Source: Geomonas diazotrophica (lineage in GTDB: Bacteria > Desulfobacterota > Desulfuromonadia > Geobacterales > Geobacteraceae). From it: a stretch of DNA of 64,000 nt. A model generated the notes under the pieces. It did no database searches. It was not told the DNA's origin and worked only from the letters and a program-made list of their open reading frames with translations. Each line of letters begins with the position of its first letter. Position 1 is the first letter of the stretch. The translations under genes and the position numbers were made by a program. This document shows, piece by piece, positions 34,253 to 43,369 of the stretch. Where the stretch lies: the NCBI RefSeq assembly GCF_018919385.1, contig NZ_JAHLMF010000011.1, positions 186,001-250,000 on the forward strand, in the 5' to 3' direction.

Positions 34253-34873
34253 TTACCGCCCCTGGAAGCCTCCGGCGAAATCCGTGACGCAGATGGTGCG
34301 GTAGAGGGGGTGCGGGCCGCAGGCGGCGCCCGCGGTGGTGAAGGAGCGGTCGAAGATGTTCTTTCTGTGTCCCCGGTCGGCTACCCCGTCGTCGATGATC
34401 AGCCCCATCACCACCTGCCTCGCGGTTTCCGGCCCGTAGCTGATGTTCTCCCCGAGGCTCGAGCGCCAGGAGCCGTACTCCTCGATCCTCTTCTTCGTGT
34501 CGCCGCGCTCGCCGTGTCCCGTCTCTCCCGAGGCGGCCTGTTCCCGCACCAGGTCGGCCGCCGCCATCGCCAGTCCCGGCGACCAGGAAAGCGCCGGCAG
34601 CGGGCGCTGCCGCGACAAGAAACGCACCGCCTCGTCCAGCGCCCCCTTCCCTTCCGACGTCATCACCATGTTCAGCGTCCCCGGCAGCCGGTACGCCTTG
34701 CCGATGAAGCTCTTCCTGAACTCCCGGATGTATTCCGCGTAGCGCTGCGGGTTCTGGCGCGCCGCGTTGGTTTCGGCGAGCACCTGTTGGCCGAGGCCCC
34801 CCGACTCGCCGTGGGCAGCGCCGCAGGCGAGCAGGAGCAGCAGGCAGGATAGCGCCAACCGTTTCTTGATCAT
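34253..34873 (-). CDS. CAP/SCP-domain secreted protein
   Basis: A 206-residue protein with signal peptide (KKRLALSCLLLLLACGAAHG; a Cys in the hydrophobic end could make it a lipoprotein). It starts with ATG 34873, which overlaps the stop of the upstream gene (ATGA). The CAP domain is clear: VLAETNAARQNPQRYAEY, the His of TGHGERG, the GENISYG segment and the DGVADRGHRKNIF segment with its His. CAP proteins bind lipids or act in the envelope; no enzyme role can be claimed. Confidence 0.85.
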   Translation of the reverse strand: MIKKRLALSCLLLLLACGAAHGESGGLGQQVLAETNAARQNPQRYAEYIREFRKSFIGKAYRLPGTLNMVMTSEGKGALDEAVRFLSRQRPLPALSWSPGLAMAAADLVREQAASGETGHGERGDTKKRIEEYGSWRSSLGENISYGPETARQVVMGLIIDDGVADRGHRKNIFDRSFTTAGAACGPHPLYRTICVTDFAGGFQGR

Positions 34874-35145
34874 TTTTTCCCCTCCAAAAGAGCCAGTCTC
34901 GCCTCGAACACCTTGAGAGCGTCCGCAAGCGTCGCCTCGATATCGTCCCCGTACACCGTGAAGTAGAGGTAGTTTCCCGAGTAGTGGTGCCAGTTGAGGT
35001 CCTCGACCAGGAGCGGTTCGAGGTAGCGTTCCATCTTTTCGTAGGGGTAGAAAGGGTCGCCGTTGGGCCAGGTGCGGCGGAGCTTCTGCGCCTGGAGCTC
35101 CGTAAGCGGGATGCGATAACGAACCGAAACGACCTGAGCCTCCAT
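34870..35145 (-). CDS. Small protein of unknown function
   Basis: A 91-residue protein. ATG 35145 with GAGGGGGGAG upstream is the clear start; the frame is open far beyond it without RBS support. The sequence (VSVRYRIPLTELQAQKLRRTW; PFYPYEKMERYLEPLL; HHYSGNYLYFTVYGDDIE) is rich in Tyr and resembles a small alpha/beta domain. No known motif. It is translationally coupled to the CAP-domain gene. Confidence 0.6.
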   Translation of the reverse strand: MEAQVVSVRYRIPLTELQAQKLRRTWPNGDPFYPYEKMERYLEPLLVEDLNWHHYSGNYLYFTVYGDDIEATLADALKVFEARLALLEGKK

Positions 35146-35296
35146 GACTCCCCCCTCCCCTATGCACCTCTGCGCGACCGATGACAATGCCCTCTCCCCT
35201 TTTTGGGGGTGCATAAGACCAAAAGGATAAGCCAGCCGCGCACCGATGACAAGCCCGATGACAAGCCTGCCCCTGCGTCCATCCCCTACCCCGAAC

Positions 35297-35335
35297 AAAA
35301 AAACGCCCCCCTCGGAGCACCGAGGGGGGCGTTTT
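35297..35335 (-). terminator. Terminator of the amino-acid ABC operon
   Basis: AAAACGCCCCCCTCGG and CCGAGGGGGGCGTTTT form a 16-base perfect stem with a 4-base loop at 35300-35334. T-runs occur on both strands, so it is probably bidirectional. Confidence 0.9.
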
Positions 35336-35360
35336 AAAAGCTGTTGCCGGTCCCGAAAGC

Positions 35361-36062
35361 CTAGATCGACTTTCTCCACGCAAGCCTTCCCTCCAGCCAG
35401 CGCGAGAAGGAGGTGAAGGCGAAGCAGAGCACGAAGTAGACCGCGGCGATGAAGATGAAGATCTCGGTCGGGAAGGCCATGGTCCGGTTGTTGATCTGGG
35501 TGCCGACGTGGGTCAGCTCGGAAACCCCGACAATGAAGGCGAGCGAGGTGTCCTTGATGAGCGACACGAACTGGTTCACGAAGGAGGGGATCATGTTCCT
35601 CAGCCCCTGCGGAAGCACGATGTAGAGCATCGCCTGCCAGGGCTTCAAGCCCGTCGAGATGGCCGCCTCGGTCTGCCCCTTGGGGATCCCCTGGATGCCT
35701 GCGCGCACGATCTGCGACATGTAGGCCGAGGTGAATATGGTGAGTCCCATGATGACCGTGGTCGCCTCCGGCACCGTCTTGCCCATCAGGGCCGGGAGCA
35801 GGAAGTACATCCAGAAGATCACCATGAGAAGCGGAATGCCGCGCACCGTGTTGATGAACAGGTTCACCGGGTGGCGGATCACCGCGTAGCGCGACAGGCT
35901 CAAGAGCCCAAGGATCAGTCCCCCGAAGAAGGAGAGGACGCAGGAGACCACCGCGAGGTACATGGTGAGCCCGAGTCCGCCCAGCGGGCCGTTGGGGTAG
36001 CGCCCGATCATGAAGTAGGTGAAGTTGTCTATGATTACCTGAAAGTTGAGTGCTTCTTCCAT
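35361..36062 (-). CDS. Polar amino-acid ABC transporter permease
   Basis: A 233-residue HisM/GltK-type permease with five or six hydrophobic helices. It carries the conserved permease loop IQGIPKGQTEAAISTGLKPW, in which the EAA...G element contacts the ATPase. Strong RBS GGAGAAG. It is the last gene of the operon ATPase, binding protein, permease, permease and should form the heterodimeric channel with its neighbour. Confidence 0.92.
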   Translation of the reverse strand: MEEALNFQVIIDNFTYFMIGRYPNGPLGGLGLTMYLAVVSCVLSFFGGLILGLLSLSRYAVIRHPVNLFINTVRGIPLLMVIFWMYFLLPALMGKTVPEATTVIMGLTIFTSAYMSQIVRAGIQGIPKGQTEAAISTGLKPWQAMLYIVLPQGLRNMIPSFVNQFVSLIKDTSLAFIVGVSELTHVGTQINNRTMAFPTEIFIFIAAVYFVLCFAFTSFSRWLEGRLAWRKSI

Positions 36063-36124
36063 TATCTTCTCCGTTTACCGCAGGAAAATCTGCCGTTCTC
36101 GTTACCGGACCCGTCCGCCGTCCG

Positions 36125-36829
36125 CTAGGCGCGGTGCGGGTTGAGCACCTTCTTGTTGTACAGATCCATGAGCGCCGTGATGACCACGGACAGCCCGAGG
36201 TAGACCACGGTGGCGGCGGTGAACGCCTCGAATCCCTTGAAGGTGTAGCTCTCGACCTGGCGCGCCTGGTAGGTGAGCTCCATGACCCCGATGCTCATCG
36301 CGAGCGAGGAGTTCTTGGCGAGGTTCAGGAACTGGTTCACCAGGGGAGGGATCGTGATACGTACCGCCTGCGGCAGGATGATGTACTGCATGGAACGGAG
36401 ATAGGAGAAGCCGGCGCTTCTGGCCGCCTCCATCTGCTCCTTCGGGATGGAGAGGATGCCCGACCTGATATCCTCGGCGATGAAGGCCGAGGTGTAGATG
36501 GTGAGGGCGATGGCGGCCGCGGCAAACTCGAAGTTCGTGCTGTTCAACCATTCGTTGACCGCCGCCGGGAGCACCTTGTAGGAGCCGAAGTACCAGAAGA
36601 AGATCTGGACCAGCAGCGGCGTGTTCCGGAAGAACTCCAGGTAGGCGGTGGCGATCCAGCGCACGGGACGGTAGTGACTCATCTTCAGGACGGCGATCAG
36701 GAGTCCCAAGATGAAGGCGCAGACGATGCCGACGGCGGAGAGCTCCAGGGTGACCTTGAGCCCGGATACCAGCCACTCGAAATACTTGCCGGAGGTGACG
36801 ATGGACCAGTCAAATGTGTACTTTAGCAC
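36125..36829 (-). CDS. Polar amino-acid ABC transporter permease
   Basis: A 234-residue GltJ-type permease starting GTG 36829 (RBS AGGGG). The EAA loop is ILSIPKEQMEAARSAGFSY. It has about five hydrophobic helices. It follows the binding-protein gene after a 185-base gap that holds a long hairpin and hexamer repeats, and precedes the second permease by 62 bases. Confidence 0.92.
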   Translation of the reverse strand: MLKYTFDWSIVTSGKYFEWLVSGLKVTLELSAVGIVCAFILGLLIAVLKMSHYRPVRWIATAYLEFFRNTPLLVQIFFWYFGSYKVLPAAVNEWLNSTNFEFAAAAIALTIYTSAFIAEDIRSGILSIPKEQMEAARSAGFSYLRSMQYIILPQAVRITIPPLVNQFLNLAKNSSLAMSIGVMELTYQARQVESYTFKGFEAFTAATVVYLGLSVVITALMDLYNKKVLNPHRA

Positions 36830-36850
36830 GTGAAACCCCTTAGAGGCAGG

Positions 36851-36892
36851 TTGAAGACTGAGACTGAGACTAAGATTAAGACTGAGATAAAG
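36851..36892. repeat. Imperfect hexanucleotide repeat (TGAGAC-like)
   Basis: Six-base units in a row: GAAGAC, TGAGAC, TGAGAC, TAAGAT, TAAGAC, TGAGAT. It lies between the binding-protein and permease genes. A complementary hexamer series (AACCTC, AATCTC, AACCTT, AACCTG) is found 100 bases away at 36986-37009. Confidence 0.6.
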
Positions 36893-36955
36893 CTACCAGC
36901 TAAACGTCTTTTCTCAACCGGGCCTCACTCTTCGACCTGATTTACTGTTAAACGG

Positions 36956-37009
36956 CAGGTCAAGGTTGAGAGAAAGGTTTTTCTTAACCTCAATCTCAAC
37001 CTTAACCTG
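36956..37009 (-). promoter_or_regulatory. Long intercistronic hairpin after the binding-protein gene
   Basis: CAGGT-C-AAGGTTGAGA at 36956-36971 pairs with TCTCAACCTT-A-ACCTG at 36994-37009, 15 pairs with one mismatch. It starts six bases past the binding-protein stop and has no strong T-run after it. Such hairpins commonly protect the binding-protein message and lower permease expression. Confidence 0.65.
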
Positions 37010-37014
37010 TCTTT

Positions 37015-37836
37015 TTACTTGTCCGCTACGATCTTGAAGGTGCGCTTGAGCTGGAAGTCGGTGCCTTTGCCGAACCACTTCTCGAAGATCTTCTTGGCTT
37101 CGCCGCTCTTCTCCATGTCGAGGATGGTCTTGTTCACGAAGGCGATGAACTTGGCGTCGTCCTTCCTCATGCCGAGGCCGTACGGCTCGTTGGAGATCTG
37201 GACGTTCGGGATCTCGAACTTCGCCTTGTTGGGTGCCTTGGCGAGGATGCCGGCCAGGATCGCCTCGTCGGTGGTCACCGCCTGCACCTTGCCCTGCTGC
37301 AGCGCGAGGAAGGCCTGCGGGTAATCGTCGAAGGAAAGCACGGTGGCGGTCGGCAGGGCGGCCTTCACGTTCTGCTCCGAGGTGGAACCCTTGGCGGTAC
37401 CGATCTTCTTGCCGGCCAGGTCCTTCAGGCTCTTAACCTTCCCCTTCACGGTGATGAACTTCTGACCGGTGGCGAAGTAGGTGTGGCTGAAGCCGATCTG
37501 CTTGGCGCGCTCCGGGTTCTTGGTCATGGTGGCGGCGATGATGTCGATGTTACCCTCGGTGAGCTGCGGCATGCGGGAAGCGGAGGTAACCGGCTTCAGT
37601 TCGACCTTCACGCCCAGCTTCTTGGCGATCGCCTTCACGAAGTCGACGTCGTAGCCTACGATCTCGCGGCTCTTCTCGTCCACGTAACCAAAAGGAGGAA
37701 GGGAATCCTTCACGCCAGCCACCAGGACGCCTTTCTTCTTGACTTCGGCAAGGGTGTCGGCGGGAGCCGCGGCCATCGCCTTACCGAAAGAACCCAACAG
37801 GGCCAAACCCATAACAACAGCAGCCAATCTTTTCAC
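37015..37836 (-). CDS. Periplasmic polar amino-acid-binding protein
   Basis: A 273-residue SBP_bac_3-family protein. GTG 37836 is chosen: AAAGGAG lies 6-7 bases upstream and a signal peptide follows directly (KRLAAVVMGLALLGSFGKAMAA). Family landmarks: GVLVAGVKDSLPPFGYVD, IVGYDVDFVKAIAKKLGVKVE, the Asp-Ile segment EGNIDIIAATMT and the GSTSEQNV loop. It delivers an amino acid (Asp/Glu, Gln or similar; not decidable) to the permeases. Second gene of the operon. Confidence 0.92.
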   Translation of the reverse strand: MKRLAAVVMGLALLGSFGKAMAAAPADTLAEVKKKGVLVAGVKDSLPPFGYVDEKSREIVGYDVDFVKAIAKKLGVKVELKPVTSASRMPQLTEGNIDIIAATMTKNPERAKQIGFSHTYFATGQKFITVKGKVKSLKDLAGKKIGTAKGSTSEQNVKAALPTATVLSFDDYPQAFLALQQGKVQAVTTDEAILAGILAKAPNKAKFEIPNVQISNEPYGLGMRKDDAKFIAFVNKTILDMEKSGEAKKIFEKWFGKGTDFQLKRTFKIVADK

Positions 37837-37922
37837 AGTACTCTCCTTTTGATGTTCGTTATTAACAGGCACCCGTGCCCGCCGCTGGGAATCCGGCAGA
37901 GTTCGGCGGGTGAACGAGTTCT

Positions 37923-38657
<735 letters not shown>

Positions 38658-38801
38658 CTGCTGCTCCTTTTCTATTTGTTGCCAATCGAGTCACTCGAAG
38701 CTGCTGCACAGGATATGGGCAGTTTCCCCGCTCAACCGTTCCCGCCAACCGTCGTTTTGGGTGCGGCAAGGCTGGCACGCGTACAATCCGGCTCTATATA
38801 C

Positions 38802-38817
38802 AGCAAAGCCGGTGCCA
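38802..38817 (-). promoter_or_regulatory. Sigma-54 promoter of the amino-acid ABC operon
   Basis: On the minus strand TGGCAC (38817-38812), N5, TTGCT (38806-38802): a perfect -24/-12 element with GG and GC ten bases apart. Transcription would start near 38790, about 130 bases before glnQ. Confidence 0.8.
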
Positions 38818-38891
38818 AAGAAGGCGTAAACAGCTAACAACTCGGATTGCTATCCGAATACGCCATTTTGGGAGCCAACATTAGAAACAAA

Positions 38892-39002
38892 GGGGTATAA
38901 CCACTACTGGAAAGCTGTTTGAGGCGAAGAAGGAAGTGACGAAGAAAGGGGATTTTAGGGCGGGTATAACAATCATTATAGGCTTAACGAAAGTTATACC
39001 CC
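38892..39002. promoter_or_regulatory. Enhancer-like GGGTATAAC sites upstream of the sigma-54 promoter
   Basis: GGGGTATAAC at 38892-38901, GGGTATAAC at 38962-38970 and the inverted copy GTTATACCCC at 38993-39002. The last two form an inverted pair. They lie about 75-185 bases upstream of the -24 element, the usual range for NtrC-type activators, and one such activator is encoded next door. Confidence 0.6.
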
Positions 39003-39148
39003 ATCGTGCGGCGGGTCCGGAGCGCGAAGAAAAGAGCCGGTGGGAAAAGGCGCAGGTTTTGTGCAAAAAAGCGGCAGAAGCAGCGTATCGGGTTCAGCAG
39101 GAAGGAGGCCGGGAGTGAGCGCGCTGCCTCGAAACTGGGCACGCACTC

Positions 39149-39172
39149 CGTAGGGGCGAATAATCATTCGCC
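39149..39172 (+). repeat. REP-like palindromic element, copy 1
   Basis: GTAGGGGCGAAT-AATC-ATTCGCCC: an 8-base perfect stem with a GTAG head. It is the exact reverse complement of 40646-40669. It lies just after the stop of the NtrC-type gene. Confidence 0.8.
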
Positions 39173-39185
39173 CGTCCATCCTCAC

Positions 39186-40610
39186 CTACTCCCCCTTGCC
39201 GTCCCTCTGCAGCTTGAGCCTCTTGCTGAGCGCGGGCTGGGAGATCCCCAGCATGCGGGAGGCCATGCTCTGGTTGTTGTCGGAGCGTCGCATCGCCTCG
39301 GCGACCAGCTGCTCCACCGCCGCGCTCAAGGTCGGTATCTCGGCACAGGAGCAAAAGACGTTCTGCTCGCCGGTTGCGGCCTGGTCCGCGGGAACCTCGC
39401 CCTGCACCTCCATCGCCTGCCTGAAGCTGTTCATGGAGAGCATGCGCGAGGAGTGCACGCTCATGGCGTCGTAGACCATCGACCTCAACTCGCGCAGGTT
39501 CCCCGGGAAGCTGTAGTTGGTCAGAAGCGTCATGAGCTCCTTCGGGTAGCTCGGCACCTTCTTGCCGAAGACCTCCGCGCTCTCCTTGAGGAAGTGGTCC
39601 AGGAGCAGCGGGATGTCGTCCTTTCTTTCGCGCAAGGGGGGAATGTGCACGTGGTGCGCCCTCAGGCGGAAGTAGAGGTCCTTTCTGAACCCGCCGGCGT
39701 CCTTCTTCTTGGAGAGGTCGTGGTGGGTCGCCACCACGATGCGCGCCCTGAGCTGCTTGGGCTGGTCGCTCCCGAGCGGGTAGTATTCCCCCTCCTGCAG
39801 AAGCCGCAAGAGCTTCACCTGGCAGGCGAGCGAGAGGTCCCCGATCTCGTCCAGAAAGAGCGTCCCCTCGGCGGCCTGCTCCACCATGCCGCTGCGGCTC
39901 TCGTCGGCACCGGTGAAGGCCCCCTTCTTGTGGCCGAAGAGGGTATCAGTGAAGACGTTGTCCTCCAGCCCCGCCACGTTCACCGGGACCAGGGGACCGT
40001 CGCCGCGGCTCAGCGTATGGATGGCCCGGGCGATCAGCTCCTTGCCGACGCCGCTCTCCCCGGTCACCAGGATGGGCTGGGTGCTCCTGGCCACCGCCTC
40101 GATGTACTGGAAGATGGAGCGCATCGCCTTGTTGTTGGTGACGATGGGGGCGAAGGCCTCCGGGCACTCCAGGCGGTCGTTCAGGAAACGGCGCCGCATC
40201 TCCTTGTTTTCCCGCTGCAGCTCCTGCATCCGGATGGCGCGCCGCACCGATTCGAGGATGTGGTCCTCCTCGTCGGTCTTCACCAGGTAGTCGAAGGCGC
40301 CCAGGCGCATGCAGGAGACCGCCGTCTCGATCTGGTTCAGGCCGGAGAGGACCACCACGGTGACCTCCGGGTGTTCCTCGGCGATGCGGGCCAGGAGCTC
40401 CTGGCCGGAGAGGTAGGGCATGGTCAGGTCGAGCAGCACCAGGCCGATCTCCCCCTTGTCCAGCACCCCCATCACCAGGCGGCTGTCGGTGAGCGCGGTG
40501 ATGTTGCTGATGGCACCGGGTCCTTCCAGCGTCATGCGCAGGCTGCGCAGCCAGGGCGCCTCATCGTCCACCAGCAGCACGCCGAATGCCGGGTATAGTG
40601 CTTCGCTCAT
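39186..40610 (-). CDS. NtrC-family sigma-54-dependent response regulator
   Basis: A 474-residue protein. ATG 40610 is 6 bases after AGGAG. Receiver domain at 8-125 (LLVDDEAPW; phospho-acceptor Asp in LVLLDLTMPYLSG; Lys in YLVKTDEEDH), AAA sigma-54 interaction domain at about 155-385 (Walker A GESGVGKELIAR, GAFTGA loop, Walker B GTLFLDEIGD) and a C-terminal Fis-type helix-turn-helix (SMASRMLGISQPALSKRL). It should activate sigma-54 promoters, most plausibly the neighbouring ABC operon. The cognate kinase is encoded upstream. Confidence 0.95.
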   Translation of the reverse strand: MSEALYPAFGVLLVDDEAPWLRSLRMTLEGPGAISNITALTDSRLVMGVLDKGEIGLVLLDLTMPYLSGQELLARIAEEHPEVTVVVLSGLNQIETAVSCMRLGAFDYLVKTDEEDHILESVRRAIRMQELQRENKEMRRRFLNDRLECPEAFAPIVTNNKAMRSIFQYIEAVARSTQPILVTGESGVGKELIARAIHTLSRGDGPLVPVNVAGLEDNVFTDTLFGHKKGAFTGADESRSGMVEQAAEGTLFLDEIGDLSLACQVKLLRLLQEGEYYPLGSDQPKQLRARIVVATHHDLSKKKDAGGFRKDLYFRLRAHHVHIPPLRERKDDIPLLLDHFLKESAEVFGKKVPSYPKELMTLLTNYSFPGNLRELRSMVYDAMSVHSSRMLSMNSFRQAMEVQGEVPADQAATGEQNVFCSCAEIPTLSAAVEQLVAEAMRRSDNNQSMASRMLGISQPALSKRLKLQRDGKGE

Positions 40611-40645
40611 CTGCAACTCCTCTTCGTCTTTTGAATCAAGGGGGA

Positions 40646-40669
40646 GGGCGAATGATTATTCGCCCCTAC
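40646..40669 (-). repeat. REP-like palindromic element, copy 2 (inverted)
   Basis: GGGCGAAT-GATT-ATTCGCCCCTAC, identical to copy 1 in inverted orientation. The two copies bracket the NtrC-type gene exactly (1.5 kb apart). Confidence 0.8.
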
Positions 40670-40683
40670 AGAACCTCGCGGTT

Positions 40684-40800
40684 TATGCCACCTCGCGGTC
40701 CATGCTACCTGGCGGTCCATGCTACCTGGCGGTCCATGCTACCTGGCGGTCCATGCCACCAGGCGTCCATGCCACCGGGCGTCCATGCCACCGGGCGGTC
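40684..40800. repeat. Seven-unit 16/17-bp tandem repeat
   Basis: Units of the type CATGCTACCTGGCGGTC: 40684-40700 (variant), three identical 17-base copies at 40701-40751, two 16-base copies ending GGCGTC at 40752-40783 and one at 40784-40800. It fills the gap between the kinase and the regulator genes. No spacers, so not CRISPR. Confidence 0.85.
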
Positions 40801-40832
40801 ACAGGCTCCCACTCCCTTGAGTTCTGCGATCT

Positions 40833-42641
40833 CTACATGCCCGCGCTTTCCCGCAGCGCCGGCAGCTCCATGGTGACCGTGGTGCCGAAACCCGGCTGGG
40901 AATCGAAGTTCAGGGTGCCGCCGTGCTGCTTCACGATTCCAGCGGAAATGGAGAGCCCCAGGCCGCACCCCCCCTCTTCGCGCTTGGTGGTGAAGAAGGG
41001 ATCGGTGAGCCGCGCCAGGTGCTCGGGCTCCACCCCCCTCCCCTCGTCGCGCACGGTGAGGAGCACCAGGTCCCGAAAGCGGTCGTGCCGGGTGGAGATT
41101 TGGACGCTCTTGCCGCTCCCCTCCAGCGACTGGGCCGCGTTCAAAAGGAGGTTCACGATCACCTGCTCGATGCGCTGGCTATTCCCCTTCACCCGCGGCA
41201 GGGTCTCGGCGAAGTTGGCGACCACCTGGTGCGAATTCTTCACCACGGTGTTCTCGACCAGGCGCAGCGCGGCCTGGGCGCAGAGGTTCAGGTCCAAAAG
41301 CTCGGTCAGGTCGGCGCTGTCGCGGCGGGCGAAATCCTTCAGCTCGGCGACGATGCGCTTGATCCTCTTGGCGGCGTCCTGCGTCTCGGAGAGCATGTGC
41401 GGCAGCTCCTCGCGCAGGCGGTCGTAGCTGTGCCGCCCCAGCTTGAAGTCGCCGTGCCGTTCGCGGTACTCGTCCAGGATCGGCTGGGAACCGCGCAGGA
41501 CCTCCTCGAAGCGGGGGAGGTTCAAAAGGATCAGCCCGTTGGGGTTGTTTATCTCGTGTGCGACGCCCGCCACCAGGGTCCCCAGCGAGGCGAGCTTGTC
41601 GGCCTGCACCAACTGGTCCTGGTGCATCCTCAACTTCTCAAGCGCCGCCTGCTTCTCGGCCACCTCGCGGGCCAGTTCCTCGGTGCGCTGCGCCACCCGC
41701 TTTTGCAGGGTTCGGGACCAGACCACGGTCCCCCCGAGGATCAGCAAAAGCGGCAGGGACACCAGGGTCACGTAGCGCACCACCCGCCCCCAGGAGACCG
41801 GCTGCGACTCCATCACGCCGAGCCACTTGTTGTGGATCTCCTGGAACTGACCGGAACGCTTCAGGATGGCGAGTCCCTCGTTGAAGCGCGCCAGCACCTC
41901 GGCGTTCCCCTTCTTCACGGCGTAGCCGTAGGCCTGGGTCATGATCGGCTCGGCCACCGGGACGATCCGCTTCAGCCCCATCTCCTTTTCCAGGTACATC
42001 CCGGTCAGCCTCGAGACCAGGGCGCAGTCCCCCCTCCCCTGGTTCAAAAGTCTCAACGCCTCGGCCAGCGTATCGGTGAGAATGAGCCTCGCCTTCGGGT
42101 CGTACCCCTTCATGAAGTCATGCATGATGCTGTTCTTCATCACGATGACTTCCTTGCCGCGCACGTCGTCTATGGAACGGATGCGCCGGTCGTCGCGGCG
42201 GATCCAGATGGACTGGAACAACAGGGCGTGCGGCGTGGAGAAATCGACCTCGCTTGTGCGCTCCTGGGAGAAGGCCATCCCCTGCAGGATGTCCACGTCC
42301 CCCTGCTCCAGCGCCCGGCGCATGCCGTCCCAGGGCCCCAGGGAGATCTCCACCTTGAAGCCCATCACCTCGGCTATGGCGCGGGTCAGCTCCACGTTGA
42401 AACCGGTGGGTTTGCCGTCGTTGTCGACGAACTCGTAGGGGGGATAGTTGAAGTCCCCCCCCACCACGACCACCCCTTTGCCGGCTCCGCCGCGCCCCAG
42501 GGTGTCGGCTCCCGCCGCCGAGGCCAGCAGCACCAGGAAAAGGACCAGGAGCATGGTAACTCGGGTCAGGCACAGGCGCTTGCGGCCGGCACCGGCGGCG
42601 CGGGATCTCTGGATCTGTTGTACTGAGCGGAAAACGTGCAA
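40833..42641 (-). CDS. Histidine kinase with a periplasmic amino-acid-binding sensor domain
   Basis: A 602-residue kinase. TTG 42641 is taken as the start because AAGGTG lies 8 bases upstream; the TTG at 42647 is too close. A signal/anchor segment is at about 28-46. An SBP_bac_3 sensor domain follows (50-280: GDFNYPPYEFVDNDGKPTGF; EQGDVDILQGMAFS), then a membrane helix (about 285-308), a coiled-coil, HisKA with VAGVAHEINNPN (His phospho-site) and HATPase (NLLLNAAQSLEG; GCGLGLSIS). It resembles the transported-ligand-binding protein of the ABC operon and probably senses the same amino acid class. Confidence 0.92.
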   Translation of the reverse strand: MHVFRSVQQIQRSRAAGAGRKRLCLTRVTMLLVLFLVLLASAAGADTLGRGGAGKGVVVVGGDFNYPPYEFVDNDGKPTGFNVELTRAIAEVMGFKVEISLGPWDGMRRALEQGDVDILQGMAFSQERTSEVDFSTPHALLFQSIWIRRDDRRIRSIDDVRGKEVIVMKNSIMHDFMKGYDPKARLILTDTLAEALRLLNQGRGDCALVSRLTGMYLEKEMGLKRIVPVAEPIMTQAYGYAVKKGNAEVLARFNEGLAILKRSGQFQEIHNKWLGVMESQPVSWGRVVRYVTLVSLPLLLILGGTVVWSRTLQKRVAQRTEELAREVAEKQAALEKLRMHQDQLVQADKLASLGTLVAGVAHEINNPNGLILLNLPRFEEVLRGSQPILDEYRERHGDFKLGRHSYDRLREELPHMLSETQDAAKRIKRIVAELKDFARRDSADLTELLDLNLCAQAALRLVENTVVKNSHQVVANFAETLPRVKGNSQRIEQVIVNLLLNAAQSLEGSGKSVQISTRHDRFRDLVLLTVRDEGRGVEPEHLARLTDPFFTTKREEGGCGLGLSISAGIVKQHGGTLNFDSQPGFGTTVTMELPALRESAGM

Positions 42642-42871
42642 GGGCAAGACACCTTAGCAGGGACTAGCGGGATAGATGGCGATGGGAAATTAATGGCATA
42701 GACCGGAGGGCTATGTCAACCGCGATCACCCGCCAGGACGGGGCGACCGGAACCTGGGTACGCCGCAAAGATTATTGCGTCCCCCCATTTGCTTTTTGGC
42801 TGGGGCCGGTATTATTTTTATCGTGACAACCGAAGTATCCCTCTACCACAGGTTCTACTACAGGTGATGAC

Positions 42872-43366
42872 ATGCGGCTTTCTCTCTATCTCGAACATGG
42901 TGAACAGTTCTCCCGGGCCGCACTGAAACTTCCGGTGCAGACCCCCATCGATATCGAATCGACCCTGCTCAACTGCTACATCGAAGTGCTGCCGGTGGCG
43001 GCGTCCTACTACATGGGACCGGAGCACCTTCCCGGCATCGAGTTCCCGCACCCGGAAATCCGCGTGGTGTTCCAGTTGAAGGAGCACCCGCAGGTGGCGG
43101 CGGTGTACTCCATCGACGTCTTCGTGACCGACGCCATGCTGAGCCTGGTCAGCCACGCCCAGGGGCACACCCACGTGGACATCAACCGCAGGGCGGCGCA
43201 CATCGAGAGGCTGATCGCCAACAAGCAGAACGGGCTGCTGGAACTGATCGGGTGCACCCACACCACCCTCATCGACCGGCTAACCCAGGCCTTCCTCGGC
43301 CTGCGCAGCGCCTATCTTGACGCGCTCGACGAGGAGGGGTGCCTCCCCATCCCGAAGCACTACTAG
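42872..43366 (+). CDS. Protein of unknown function
   Basis: A 164-residue cytoplasmic protein, ATG 42872 with a weak purine-rich RBS (AGGTGATG). Residues 1-110 look like an alpha/beta domain (VQTPIDIESTLLNCYIEVLP; IRVVFQLKEHPQVAAVYSIDVF); the C-terminal third is helical (INRRAAHIERLIANKQNG; LIGCTHTTLIDRLTQAFLG). No signal peptide, membrane segment or known motif. It is transcribed divergently from the kinase gene. Confidence 0.7.
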   Translation: MRLSLYLEHGEQFSRAALKLPVQTPIDIESTLLNCYIEVLPVAASYYMGPEHLPGIEFPHPEIRVVFQLKEHPQVAAVYSIDVFVTDAMLSLVSHAQGHTHVDINRRAAHIERLIANKQNGLLELIGCTHTTLIDRLTQAFLGLRSAYLDALDEEGCLPIPKHY

Positions 43367-43369
43367 CGC

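Noticed and set aside
35180-35265. Three copies of ccgatgacaa in the gap after the small unknown gene
   Set aside because: Too short and irregular to call a repeat family; no sign of function.
40684-40800. Short CRISPR array
   Set aside because: Units of 16-17 bp abut directly with no spacers and no cas genes nearby.
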